Shown here: positions 1 through 16,152 of the stretch, in pieces
Position numbering within the stretch: the stretch's first letter is position 1
Layout: each line of letters starts with the position of its first letter
Source of the DNA: Microbacterium terrae
GTDB taxonomy: Bacteria; Actinomycetota; Actinomycetes; Actinomycetales; Microbacteriaceae
Assembly (NCBI RefSeq): GCF_017831975.1
Contig: NZ_JAFDSS010000001.1
Location: 1,798,001-1,862,000, forward strand
DNA length: 64,000 bases
Direction of reading: 5' to 3'
Position numbers and translations under genes: made by a program
The notes under the pieces: generated by a model
Databases searched by the model: none
What the model was told of the DNA's origin: nothing
Seen by the model: the letters and a program-made list of their open reading frames with translations, nothing else

Positions 1-3267
<3,267 letters not shown>

Positions 3268-3271
<4 letters not shown>

Positions 3272-4218
3272 GCGCCGCCCTCGATCGTGGGGTGCGCGGC
3301 GGTGATCGCGGCAGGGCCGCGCCAGCCCGCGACCGGCAGCCGGAACTTGCGGACGAGCCGATCGGTGAAGGCGGCGGGATGCAGTCTGGCCAGACGCACC
3401 GGACGCTCGTCACGGCGGACCACGACGCGGGCACCCGGAGGGAGCTCGTGGGAACGCCGCCCGTCTGCCCAGAGGATTCCACTGTCGTTGGTGTGCTCGA
3501 GCACCTCGATGGCGACCGCGTGCTCGGGACCGACGACGAGCGGCTTCGCGAACAGCGCGTGGGCCGACAGCGGCACCACCGCGATCGCCTGCACCGTCGG
3601 CCAGATGACGGGTCCGCCGGCGGAGAAGTTGTAGGCGGTCGAGCCCGTCGGGGTCGAGACGACCACGCCGTCGCACCCGAACGACGACAGCGGGCGACCG
3701 TCGACCTCGATGACGACCTCGAGCATGCGCTCGCGGCTGGCCTTCTCGACCGTCGCCTCGTTCAGGGCCCAGGTCTCGTAGATGACGGCGTCACCGGCAT
3801 CCTTCACCCGGACGTGGAGCGCGAGCCGCTCCTCGACGTCGTAGTCGCGGGCGATCACGCGACGCACCGCGTCGTCCATGTCGTCGCGCTCGATCTCGGC
3901 CAGGAAGCCGACGTGACCCATGTTGATGCCGAGCACCGGGGCCGTGCCGTCGCGCACGAGTTCTGCGGCGCGCAGGATCGTGCCGTCGCCGCCGAGCACG
4001 ATGGCGAGCTCGATCTCGCCGATCGGCACGTCGTCGTCGAGCACCGCGACGTCGGAGAAGACGTGCCGCGCAGCCGCGAGCTCGGCCCGGTCGGAGCGCG
4101 CGAGCACCGGACGGGCGCCGGCGGCGCGCAGCGCGCTGACGACACGTTCCGCCGCCACCACGGTGTCGTCGCGCTGGGCGTGCGCCACCACCAGGATGCT
4201 GCGCTCGGGCTGTGTCAT
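3268..4218 (-). CDS. nadK: NAD kinase
   Basis: Phosphorylates NAD to NADP in the cytosol. The protein has 316 residues. The diagnostic GGDGT motif is at residues 76-80, an NEATVEK motif (NE/D) sits in the middle, and TPTGSTAYNFSAGG marks the C-terminal substrate loop. The frame stays open far upstream, but that extension runs antisense through tlyA. The ATG at 4218 gives the family N-terminus and a four-base overlap with the tlyA stop. It lies between tlyA and recN in the conserved actinobacterial order tlyA-nadK-recN. Confidence 0.97.
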
Positions 4219-5015
4219 GGGCTCCCCGCCAGTCGGTTCACAGTGCTCAACCATTCTGTCGGATTGCTCCCCCGCCCGAGGGCGAGATGTGCGATGTACT
4301 CGGCATTCCCGTGGGTGCCCGCGATCGGGGAGGAGACGATGCCGCAGGTGCCGAGCCCTGCGTCCCACGCCGCCCACAGCACGCCCGCCACCGCGTCGGC
4401 CCGGAGCGTCGGGTTCGTGACGAGACCGCCCTTCACGGCGGTGCGCCCCACCTCGAACTGGGGCTTGATCAGCAGCACCAGATCGGCGCCGGGAGCCGCG
4501 ACGGAGCGTGCGGCCGGCAGAACGTGCGTGAGAGAGATGAACGACAGGTCGCCGGTGATGACCGCGGGAGCGGCATCCGTCCTCGCCGCCTCGGCGAGGG
4601 ATGCCGGCGTCATGTACCGCACATTGAAGCCCTCGACCGCGATCACGCCCGCGTCGGCCGCGATCGACGGCGCGAGCTGGCCGTGACCGACGTCGACCGC
4701 GATCACCGGATCGGCACCGCGCTCGCGCAGCACCTGGGTGAACCCGCCGGTCGAGGCACCCATGTCGAGGGCGACGGCCCCACGCACCTCGACGCCGAAC
4801 GCGTCGAGACCGGCGATCAGCTTGTGGGCCGCTCGGCTGACGTAGTGGTCCGCACCGGCGACCTCGATCAGCGCGTCGTCGTCGACCTTCGCCGAGGCCT
4901 TCACGACGGGCCTGCCGTCGACGCTCACGAGGCCGTCGGCGATGAGCGTGGCCGCATGGGTGCGCGAGCGGGCGAGCCCCCGTTCGGCGAGGGCTGCGTC
5001 GAGGCGCGCCGTCAT
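4215..5015 (-). CDS. tlyA: TlyA-type rRNA 2'-O-methyltransferase
   Basis: Methylates ribose 2'-OH groups on 16S and 23S rRNA in characterised actinobacterial homologues, where loss gives capreomycin resistance. Residues 1 to about 60 form an S4 RNA-binding domain (MTARLDAALAERGLARSR start). An FtsJ/RrmJ Rossmann methyltransferase follows, with the SAM motif LDMGASTGG near residue 84 and the later motifs GDLSFISL and LIKPQFE that supply the catalytic Asp and Lys. The length of 266 fits the family. The start overlaps the stop of the upstream 53-codon ORF (ATGA) and the end overlaps nadK, so the genes form a tight operon. Confidence 0.96.
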   Translation of the reverse strand: MTARLDAALAERGLARSRTHAATLIADGLVSVDGRPVVKASAKVDDDALIEVAGADHYVSRAAHKLIAGLDAFGVEVRGAVALDMGASTGGFTQVLRERGADPVIAVDVGHGQLAPSIAADAGVIAVEGFNVRYMTPASLAEAARTDAAPAVITGDLSFISLTHVLPAARSVAAPGADLVLLIKPQFEVGRTAVKGGLVTNPTLRADAVAGVLWAAWDAGLGTCGIVSSPIAGTHGNAEYIAHLALGRGSNPTEWLSTVNRLAGSP

Positions 5016-5173
5016 GCGCGCGTCGGGTTCTGGGGTCCTGATTCGAGCCGCCGAGCGAGCTCGTCGTGCAGACCTTCGTAGGCCGCCGCACGCGTGCCGA
5101 GCGGCTGCGCCTCGATGACCTCGAGGCGCGGAAGGAGGTCGCCGTGAGCATCGTCGAGGTGCGGCTGATCCAT
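5012..5173 (-). CDS. 53-residue conserved-position small protein
   Basis: Short ORF from ATG at 5173 to a TGA that overlaps the tlyA ATG. It begins MDQPHLDDAHGDLLPRLEVI and ends QNPTRA, and is acidic, helical-looking and without transmembrane segments. A GAGGGG sequence just before the ATG is a plausible ribosome site. M. tuberculosis has a similarly sized unknown gene (Rv1693) in exactly this place between the HAD phosphatase and tlyA, so position as well as coupling supports it. The role is unknown; translational coupling to tlyA is one possibility. Confidence 0.72.
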   Translation of the reverse strand: MDQPHLDDAHGDLLPRLEVIEAQPLGTRAAAYEGLHDELARRLESGPQNPTRA

Positions 5174-5242
5174 CCCCTCAGGATACGGCGTCGCCCCGCC
5201 GCGGGCGCGAGCACCCGCGGGCCGCCGCGTTCTGGGCCAGGA

Positions 5243-6280
5243 TCAGGGGCGGTGAAACGGGTCGGCGTAGAGCCGCTCGGGCACGCGGAAGCCGAAGATC
5301 GCACGCCCCGTCGCCCAGATCGCGGCCGCGCCGGCGCGCAGCAGGTCGATCTGCTCCGCACCCTCGGAGAGGATGTGGATGTCGGCGCCGTCGACGCGCA
5401 CGGATGCGCCGCGGACGGTCGTGACATCGCCCGACACCTGCACCTCGGGGTAGGGCTCGTGCAGCTGCCGGAGGTCGGCCAGGATGAAGTCCGGCTGCGA
5501 TCCCGCGGGAGCGGCGAGCACGTGCTTCGGCCGGTCGATGCCGGTCAGCACCAGTGCGGACGCGATGTCAGCACGGTTCGCGCCGAGGATGTCGGTGTCG
5601 AGACGGTCGCCCAGGAAGATCGGATGCTGCGCACCGAACCGCGCGACGGCCTCTTCGAAGATCGGGGTCTCGGGCTTGCCTGCAACAGTGGCGAGGCGGC
5701 CGATGGCGGTGTGGACGGCGGAGACGAGCGTGCCGTTGCCCGGCGCGACGCCGCGGGACTGCGGGATGGTCCAGTCGGTGTTGGTGGCGATCCACGGGAT
5801 ACCACCGTCCTCCTCAGGGACTTTGAGCGCGAACGCCGCCTCGGCGAGGTGGGTCCAGCCCACATCGGGCGAGAACCCCTGCACGACAGCGGCCGGCGCG
5901 TCGTCTGCGCTGCGCGTCACCGTGAACCCGGCCTTCTCGACCTCGACGATGAGCCCCTCGCCGCCCACGACCATCACGACCGAGCCCGGCGCGATGAGGG
6001 TGGAGAGCAGGCGCATCGCCGCCTGCGGACTCGTGACCACATCCTGCGCGCGGGTCGCGAGACCCAGGTCGCTGAGATGCTGAGCGACGGATGCGTCGGT
6101 GCGCGACGCATTGTTCGTGATGTAGCCGAGCGCACGCCCATCGGCGGCTCGGAGCAGGTTGTCCACCGCGTGGGGAAGTGCGCCCGCCCCGGCGTACACG
6201 ACTCCGTCGAGGTCGGCGAGCACCGCATCGACGCCGTCGAGCGGCGTGGCCGTGACGGAGCGCCTCGAGAACAGCCCCAT
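5243..6280 (-). CDS. HAD-superfamily phosphatase, NagD/class IIA type
   Basis: Cytosolic phosphatase of the HAD class IIA group, whose members act on sugar phosphates, phosphoglycolate or nucleotides; the substrate cannot be told here. Of 345 residues, the catalytic DxD is D23/D25 in LADLDGVVYAG. The YITNNASRT motif II follows at about residue 55, and the Mg-binding loop FLGDRLDTDI lies near 220. The last 80 or so residues, after the core (ADLRQLHEP onward), form a tail that is longer than in simple NagD proteins. It overlaps the stop of the TPR gene by one base. The M. tuberculosis counterpart by position is Rv1692. Confidence 0.9.
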   Translation of the reverse strand: MGLFSRRSVTATPLDGVDAVLADLDGVVYAGAGALPHAVDNLLRAADGRALGYITNNASRTDASVAQHLSDLGLATRAQDVVTSPQAAMRLLSTLIAPGSVVMVVGGEGLIVEVEKAGFTVTRSADDAPAAVVQGFSPDVGWTHLAEAAFALKVPEEDGGIPWIATNTDWTIPQSRGVAPGNGTLVSAVHTAIGRLATVAGKPETPIFEEAVARFGAQHPIFLGDRLDTDILGANRADIASALVLTGIDRPKHVLAAPAGSQPDFILADLRQLHEPYPEVQVSGDVTTVRGASVRVDGADIHILSEGAEQIDLLRAGAAAIWATGRAIFGFRVPERLYADPFHRP

Positions 6281-8046
6281 CAGCGATCGGACTCGTCGTC
6301 GACGCCGGCATCGGCGAGGATCTCGGCGACCTCGTCCTCGATCGACGGTGCGGAGGCGGCTGCCGACTCTTCGGGCGCGGCATCAGCCGACGCCACATCT
6401 GCGGCAGGCTCGACGCCGTCGACGTCGTCAGCGACGTCGGCCTCGTCGACCTCGACATCGGAGGGCTCATCCTCGGGCTGGTCCACGTCAACGACATCGT
6501 CCGACGCGTCCAGATCGTCGTCATCGAAGTCGTCGTCGAAGGCCACGTCATCGTCGAGCTCGACGATGACGACCTCATCCTCGATCTCTTCGACCTCTTC
6601 GATGTACACGGTCTCGAGGTCGCCACCGCCGTTGGCGGCGTCGAGGGCCTCGGCCGCGACGATGGCGCGCTCGCTCCAGCGAGTGGCCTCGTCATGGCGG
6701 CCGAGCTCCTCGAGCACAGCGGCGCGAGCGGCGAAGAGCGCGGGGCTCCACTCGAACGCGCGGTGCGGGTCGAGCTCGGGGATCTCGAGCTCGAGCAGCG
6801 CACGGTCTGGCTGGTCGAGGTCGAGACGCGCGCCGGACATCGCGATCGCCAGCTCGACGCGCACCTCCACAGGGAGCGTCGCGCGGTCCACGGCGCGGCC
6901 GGCCTCGAGCGCGCGGTCAGGCCGTCCGATGCCCCGCTCGCTGTCGACCATGAGCGCGATCTGGTCATCGCGACCCGAGATGCGCCGGTACGTGCGCAGC
7001 TCACGGAGCGCGAGAGCGTAGTCGCCCGTCGCATAGGCCGTGATCGCGAGGGTCTCGCGAACGATGGCGATACGGCCGGCACGGTGAGACGCGGCCAGCG
7101 CGTGCCGATGAGCGAGCGCCGCATCCTCTTCGATCAGCTGCGACGCCATCACGAGATGACGTGCCACCTCTTCGGCGTTCTCCTTGCTGAGCGTCTTCAG
7201 TTCATTGCGGGCGCTCGGGTGCAGGTCGTGACCGGTGACGTCGTCGGGGATGACCGGCGCGTCGATCCGCGGTCGGATCGGGCGGATCTCGCCTTCGCGC
7301 ATGGCACGGTCGGGACGCCCCGCTCCCCCGCGCGTCGGACGCGGACCACCGGAACGGTCGCCGTCGCGCCGCTCGTAGGGCCGGTCGCCGTCGCGCTTCT
7401 GGTACGGCTTCCGCTCACCATCACGCGGCGCATACGGCCGATCGCCATCGCGCTTGACGTACGGGCGATCGCCATCGCGCTTCTGGTACGGCTTCCGCTC
7501 ACCATCACGGGGAGCGTGCGGCTTCTTGTCGCCATCTCGCTTCGCGTAGGAACGGTCGCCGTCGCGCTTCTGGTACGGCTTCCGCTCGCCATCACGCGGA
7601 GCGTAGGGACGGTCGCCATCGCGCTTCTGGTACGGCTTCCGCTCACCATCACGCGGAGCATACGGCCGATCGCCGTCGCGCTTCACATACGGCCGGTCGC
7701 CATCGCGCTTCTGGTAAGGCTTCCGCTCACCATCACGCGGCGCGTACGGCTTCTTATCGCCGTCACGCTTCGCGTAGGGACGGTCACCGTCGCGCTTCTG
7801 GTAAGGCTTCCGCTCACCATCACGCGCCGCATACGGCCGATCGCCATCGCGCTTCACATACGGCCGGTCGCCATCACGCTTCTGGTACGGCTTCTTCTCG
7901 CCGTCGCGCTTGGCGTACGGCTTCTTGTCGCTGCTGTGGCTCGAGGCGGGCTTGCGATCGCCGCGGGCTGCCCCGCCGGATCGCTGCTGGTCGGATCGTG
8001 ATGCTCGCGCGCGATCGTTCTCGCCGGAGCGCTCGTGCTCTGCCAT
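6280..8046 (-). CDS. TPR-like protein with basic RDG repeats and acidic tail
   Basis: A 588-residue protein in three parts. Residues 41 to about 235 consist of roughly twenty units of 9-10 residues built on DRPYxKRDG, ERKPYQKRDG and DKKPYAPRDG, very rich in Lys/Arg. Residues about 260-480 are a helical, TPR-like region (EEVARHLVMASQLIEEDAAL, YALALRELRTYRRISGRDD). The last 100 residues are strongly acidic with DDDFDDDD-type runs. No signal peptide or membrane segment is present. ATG at 8046 follows a good GGGAGGA site. By position and TPR core it matches Rv1691 of M. tuberculosis; the repeat arm is an added feature. The function is unknown; RNA or ribosome association is inferred from charge and neighbours only. 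Confidence 0.88.
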   Translation of the reverse strand: MAEHERSGENDRARASRSDQQRSGGAARGDRKPASSHSSDKKPYAKRDGEKKPYQKRDGDRPYVKRDGDRPYAARDGERKPYQKRDGDRPYAKRDGDKKPYAPRDGERKPYQKRDGDRPYVKRDGDRPYAPRDGERKPYQKRDGDRPYAPRDGERKPYQKRDGDRSYAKRDGDKKPHAPRDGERKPYQKRDGDRPYVKRDGDRPYAPRDGERKPYQKRDGDRPYERRDGDRSGGPRPTRGGAGRPDRAMREGEIRPIRPRIDAPVIPDDVTGHDLHPSARNELKTLSKENAEEVARHLVMASQLIEEDAALAHRHALAASHRAGRIAIVRETLAITAYATGDYALALRELRTYRRISGRDDQIALMVDSERGIGRPDRALEAGRAVDRATLPVEVRVELAIAMSGARLDLDQPDRALLELEIPELDPHRAFEWSPALFAARAAVLEELGRHDEATRWSERAIVAAEALDAANGGGDLETVYIEEVEEIEDEVVIVELDDDVAFDDDFDDDDLDASDDVVDVDQPEDEPSDVEVDEADVADDVDGVEPAADVASADAAPEESAAASAPSIEDEVAEILADAGVDDESDR

Positions 8047-8098
8047 CTTCTGATCCTCCCGAATCGCCCACCACGGGGCAACGATGTTCTGTTAACGC

Positions 8099-8130
8099 AG
8101 ATAGGCCACCCGGCGTTGGGTGGCCTATCT
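8099..8130 (-). terminator. rRNA operon terminator hairpin
   Basis: A perfect 13-bp inverted repeat (AGATAGGCCACCC / GGGTGGCCTATCT) with a six-base loop lies just past the 3' end of 5S rRNA. There is no long T-run, as is usual for rRNA terminators in high-GC actinobacteria. It separates the rRNA operon from the repeat/TPR gene that starts at 8046. Confidence 0.85.
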
Positions 8131-8143
8131 GTCTAAAGGAAGT

Positions 8144-8260
8144 CCGGCGGTGTCCTACTCTCCCACAGGGTCCCCCCTGCAGTACCATCGGCGCTGAGAG
8201 GCTTAGCTTCCGGGTTCGGAATGTGACCGGGCGTTTCCCTCTCGCTATGGCCGCCGAAAC
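8144..8260 (-). rRNA. rrf: 5S ribosomal RNA
   Basis: About 117 bases. The minus strand reads GTTTCGGCGGCCATAGCGAG at the 5' end and contains the universal CCGAACCCGGAAG loop and a closing CCGCCGG 3' arm complementary to the start. It is the last gene of the operon, downstream of 23S. Ends were placed by helix closure and may be off by a base or two. Confidence 0.96.
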
Positions 8261-8322
8261 ACTATTGATGTTTCAATCGTGCACACAACAATCAGTTTGT
8301 TGGTGCGGTTCTCGACCGTACA

Positions 8323-8351
8323 TCGAGAACCACTCAGTGGACGCAAGCACC
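8323..8351 (-). other. 3' arm of the pre-23S processing stem
   Basis: In the 23S-5S spacer this stretch is nearly complementary to 11580-11608 upstream of 23S; both contain GTGGACGC and GAGAAC cores. Folding them together closes a long stem around 23S, the usual RNase III target. Part of it can also form a local hairpin, GGTTCTCGA (8308-8316) with TCGAGAACC (8323-8331). Confidence 0.75.
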
Positions 8352-8363
8352 TAGAACGGTGTG

Positions 8364-13424
<5,061 letters not shown>

Positions 13425-13681
13425 GAAAAAATGCATACGAACCAGGGAAAAACCGGAACGCAGCGAGTTTGAACTGACCAAAGAGATAAATCATTGCTGA
13501 CTATCCGTTTGCCAACCCCCGAAAGGGCTGGACTTTGATCCAAAGGAATTCTCAACCAACCCAAAAAAGGTTGGACGAGGATAATTTGGCATTTGACAAG
13601 TGCACGCTGTTGAGTTCTCAAGGATCGGACACCCAACCAGACCAACCCACACGTGGGCGGCCCCAGAAGGGCAACTTCACT
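13425..13681 (-). other. rRNA operon leader
   Basis: Transcribed leader between the promoters and 16S. It holds the 5' arm of the pre-16S processing stem (13590-13598), a conserved TTGAGAACTCAACAGCGTG block (about 13602-13620) typical of actinobacterial rRNA leaders, and small hairpins such as CCAACC/GGTTGG at 13556-13574. No coding sequence is seen here, nor in 13811-13975 upstream of the promoters. Confidence 0.7.
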
Positions 13682-13709
13682 ATCTTATCTCTCTCGGTCC
13701 GTCTGTCAA
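13682..13709 (-). promoter_or_regulatory. rRNA promoter P2
   Basis: Minus-strand TTGACA (13709-13704), a 16-base spacer, and TAAGAT (13687-13682). It has a perfect -35 and a 4/6 -10, about 260 bases before mature 16S, and is the proximal of two tandem promoters. Confidence 0.7.
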
Positions 13710-13780
13710 ATCGGCAGCTCGTGATCGAAGAGGATCTGGAGCTGCGGCCGATGACCGCGGATTCCCGGAGGAGACTCCCC

Positions 13781-13810
13781 ATCCTAGACCCGAACGCACG
13801 AAGCGATCAA
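13781..13810 (-). promoter_or_regulatory. rRNA promoter P1
   Basis: Minus-strand TTGATC (13810-13805), an 18-base spacer, and TAGGAT (13786-13781). It lies about 100 bases upstream of P2 and is weaker than P2 by consensus match; tandem promoters are usual for rRNA operons. Confidence 0.5.
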
Positions 13811-13975
13811 GGTCTTCTGAAGGGGATTTGTTCTCCGCTTGAGGGGGTGAGGCTCTCGGCCTCTCGCTTCCCTGTGGGGCGAACGAGTAAAACTCTACGT
13901 CGCTGCGATGCATCCGTCGAATCGGGGCCGCATCCCGGGCGTGTCGCAGGCCTCCAGCCCCGGAAACACGCGGAA

Positions 13976-14779
13976 TCAGCGCCTGCGGCGCAGCTGCACG
14001 ACCACGCACAGCGCGAGGGTGAGCGCACCCCACACCGCGCACGCCGGCGGCAGGACCCGGTAGGCGAGATGTGCGACGGTGAACTCCGCGTCGAGCGGAC
14101 CGAAGGCGAGCAGTCCCCCAATCCACGCCGCCACGAGCGCCGCCGGCAGCGACAGCCACCACACGAAGCGCACCCACGTGGGCAGCACGCGGGTGACGGA
14201 GGTCGCGGCCTCCTGTCTCACCACCCACACGAGCAGGAAGACGCCGATGATCGCCAGGCCGAGCACGCTCGACCCGTGCTGCAGCCACTTGTAGCCGGTC
14301 AGCGGTCCCCAGAACTCGTCGAGCACGGGGAACGCCTCTACGCCGCCGCGACCTTCGTGCGTGAACAGATCCCACACGATGTGCGTGACCACGCCGAGTG
14401 CGAGCGAGATCACGAGAAGCGCGACGCCGCGCCACGACGCACGCCAGCTGTCGCCGACGCGGCTGACCACGAAGGTCTCGCGCGCGGATGCGGCGGCGCC
14501 GGCGCCCCACTCCCCCGGCAGACGCACGGCGAGCCAGGTCGGCGCGAGCTCACGGGCGGCGGGACGCAGCACGCATCGCCACAGGAGGAGCAGCGCCAGA
14601 GCGAGGAGCACCGATGCCGGCAGCCACGCGAGATCGTGCGTGCGTCCGTAGTGCAGCGGCATGCCACGCACGAACAGTGGCAGGTCCGGTGCCATCGCGC
14701 CGACCGCGATCGCCGCGGGGACGAGCGGCGTGCGCACGAAGGGCAGCGCGACGACGGCATGGCTCGGCGTGAACGGCAT
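13976..14779 (-). CDS. DUF4184-family integral membrane protein
   Basis: A 267-residue multi-pass membrane protein that starts MPFTPSHAVVALPF, the hallmark of DUF4184. Histidines likely to bind metal are seen in FTPSHAVV, LHYGRTHDL and THIVWDLFTHEGRG, resembling the membrane-bound metal-dependent hydrolase (YdjM/LexA-regulated type) family. About six hydrophobic segments follow, ending in RRRR. The frame is open upstream through tyrS in antisense; the ATG at 14779 is the natural start. It stands alone between the rRNA operon and tyrS, 20 bases after the tyrS stop, so it may be read through from tyrS. The function is unknown. Confidence 0.85.
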   Translation of the reverse strand: MPFTPSHAVVALPFVRTPLVPAAIAVGAMAPDLPLFVRGMPLHYGRTHDLAWLPASVLLALALLLLWRCVLRPAARELAPTWLAVRLPGEWGAGAAASARETFVVSRVGDSWRASWRGVALLVISLALGVVTHIVWDLFTHEGRGGVEAFPVLDEFWGPLTGYKWLQHGSSVLGLAIIGVFLLVWVVRQEAATSVTRVLPTWVRFVWWLSLPAALVAAWIGGLLAFGPLDAEFTVAHLAYRVLPPACAVWGALTLALCVVVQLRRRR

Positions 14780-14799
14780 CCGTGCTCCCGCGCGCCCGG

Positions 14800-16110
14800 T
14801 CAGCGCGCTTCGAGGAACACGCCCGCGAGCGTCTTCTTGCCGCGCCGCAGCACGGAGACCCCACCCGGGAGCAGCCCTGTCACGACTGCCGACTCGTCGT
14901 CGACCTTGACCCCGTCGAGCGACACTCCGCCCTGCGAGATCGCGCGCCGGCCCTCCGAGAGGCTCGCGACGAGGCCGGTGTCGACGAGCGCCTGCAGCAC
15001 CCCGGTGTCGGCGGCGACCGTCGCGTTCGGAAGCTCGTCGAGCGCCTGCCGGAGCGTCTGCGCGTCGATCGAGGTGAGATCGCCCTGGCCGAAGAGGGCA
15101 TCGGATGCCGCGATGACGGCGGCCGTGGCATCCGTCCCGTGCACGAAAGCGGTCACCTCGCGCGCCAGGCGCTTCTGCGCCTCGCGGCGGAACGGCTCGG
15201 CCTCGACGAGTCGCTCGTACTCCTCGATCTCGGCGCGCGTGAGGAAGGTGAAGACCTTGAGGCGCGTGATCACGTCGGCGTCGTCGGTGTTCAGCCAGAA
15301 CTGGTACATCCGGTACGGGCTGCACATCACCGGGTCGAGCCAGATCGCGTTGCCGGCGCTCTTGCCGAACTTCGTGCCGTCGCTGTTGGTGATCAGCGGC
15401 GTGCCGATCGCGTGCACCGAGACGCCCTCGACGCGGTGGATGAGGTCGGTGCCGCTCGTGAGGTTGCCCCACTGGTCGCTGCCGCCCGTCTGCAGCACGC
15501 AGCCGTAGCGGCGGTGCAGCTCGAGGTAGTCGAGTCCCTGCAGGATCTGGTAGCTGAACTCGGTGTAGCTGATGCCCGCTTCGGAGTTCAGGCGCGCCGA
15601 GACGGCGTCCTTCTTGATCATCGTGCCAACGCGGAAGTGCTTGCCGATGCCGCGGAGGAAGTCGATCGCGCTGAGCGGCGCCGTCCAGTCGAGGTTGTTC
15701 ACCATGCGTGCGGCGTTGTCGCCCTCGAAGCTCAGGAACCGCTCCACCTGCGCGCGCAGGTAGCCGACCCATTCCTCGACGGTCTCGACCGGGTTCAGCA
15801 CGCGCTCGGTGTCGCGCCCTCCCGGGTCGCCGACGAGGCCGGTGGAGCCGCCGACGAGCCCGAGGGGCTTGTGGCCGGCCAGCTGCAGACGGCGCATCGT
15901 GAGCAGCTGCACCAGATTGCCGAGGTGCAGGCTCGGCGCCGTCGGGTCGAACCCGCAGTAATACGTGATCGGGTCCCCGGCGAGAAGGGCGCGCAGCGCC
16001 TCCTGATCGGTGGACACATGCACGAGGCCGCGCCAGACCAGTTCGTCCCAGACGTTCTCGAACGTCGGGTCGTTGGCGGGGGCGGTCGCGCTCACGACGG
16101 CGGTAGACAC
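14800..16110 (-). CDS. tyrS: Tyrosyl-tRNA synthetase
   Basis: Charges tRNA-Tyr in the cytosol. Of 436 residues, the class I HIGH-type signature is HLGN at 62-65 and the KMSKS-type loop is KFGKS near 240. The tyrosine/tRNA contact region YCGFDPTAPS precedes HLGN, and a C-terminal S4-like RNA-binding domain (ISQGGVSLDGVKV) follows. Start GTG at 16110 gives MSTAVVSATAPAND. I see no T-box leader; only 42 bases separate it from the reductase gene. In mycobacteria tyrS lies just upstream of the Rv1691-tlyA block; here the rRNA operon and the DUF4184 gene intervene. Confidence 0.97.
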   Translation of the reverse strand: MSTAVVSATAPANDPTFENVWDELVWRGLVHVSTDQEALRALLAGDPITYYCGFDPTAPSLHLGNLVQLLTMRRLQLAGHKPLGLVGGSTGLVGDPGGRDTERVLNPVETVEEWVGYLRAQVERFLSFEGDNAARMVNNLDWTAPLSAIDFLRGIGKHFRVGTMIKKDAVSARLNSEAGISYTEFSYQILQGLDYLELHRRYGCVLQTGGSDQWGNLTSGTDLIHRVEGVSVHAIGTPLITNSDGTKFGKSAGNAIWLDPVMCSPYRMYQFWLNTDDADVITRLKVFTFLTRAEIEEYERLVEAEPFRREAQKRLAREVTAFVHGTDATAAVIAASDALFGQGDLTSIDAQTLRQALDELPNATVAADTGVLQALVDTGLVASLSEGRRAISQGGVSLDGVKVDDESAVVTGLLPGGVSVLRRGKKTLAGVFLEAR

Positions 16111-16152
16111 GCGTGCCAGGCTATCAGCGGCGGACCGGTGGTCCCGCCTGCG

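Noticed and set aside
7370..7925. A regularly spaced repeat looking like a CRISPR array
   Set aside because: The repeats are contiguous, in frame and encode the RDG units of a clear gene; there are no unique spacers and no cas genes.
13602..13620. Calling the TTGAGAACTCAACAG block a NusB/NusE boxA
   Set aside because: The comparable TTTGAGAACTACACAG in the spacer is part of the pre-23S pairing stem, so a structural role explains it at least as well; I described it as a conserved leader block only.
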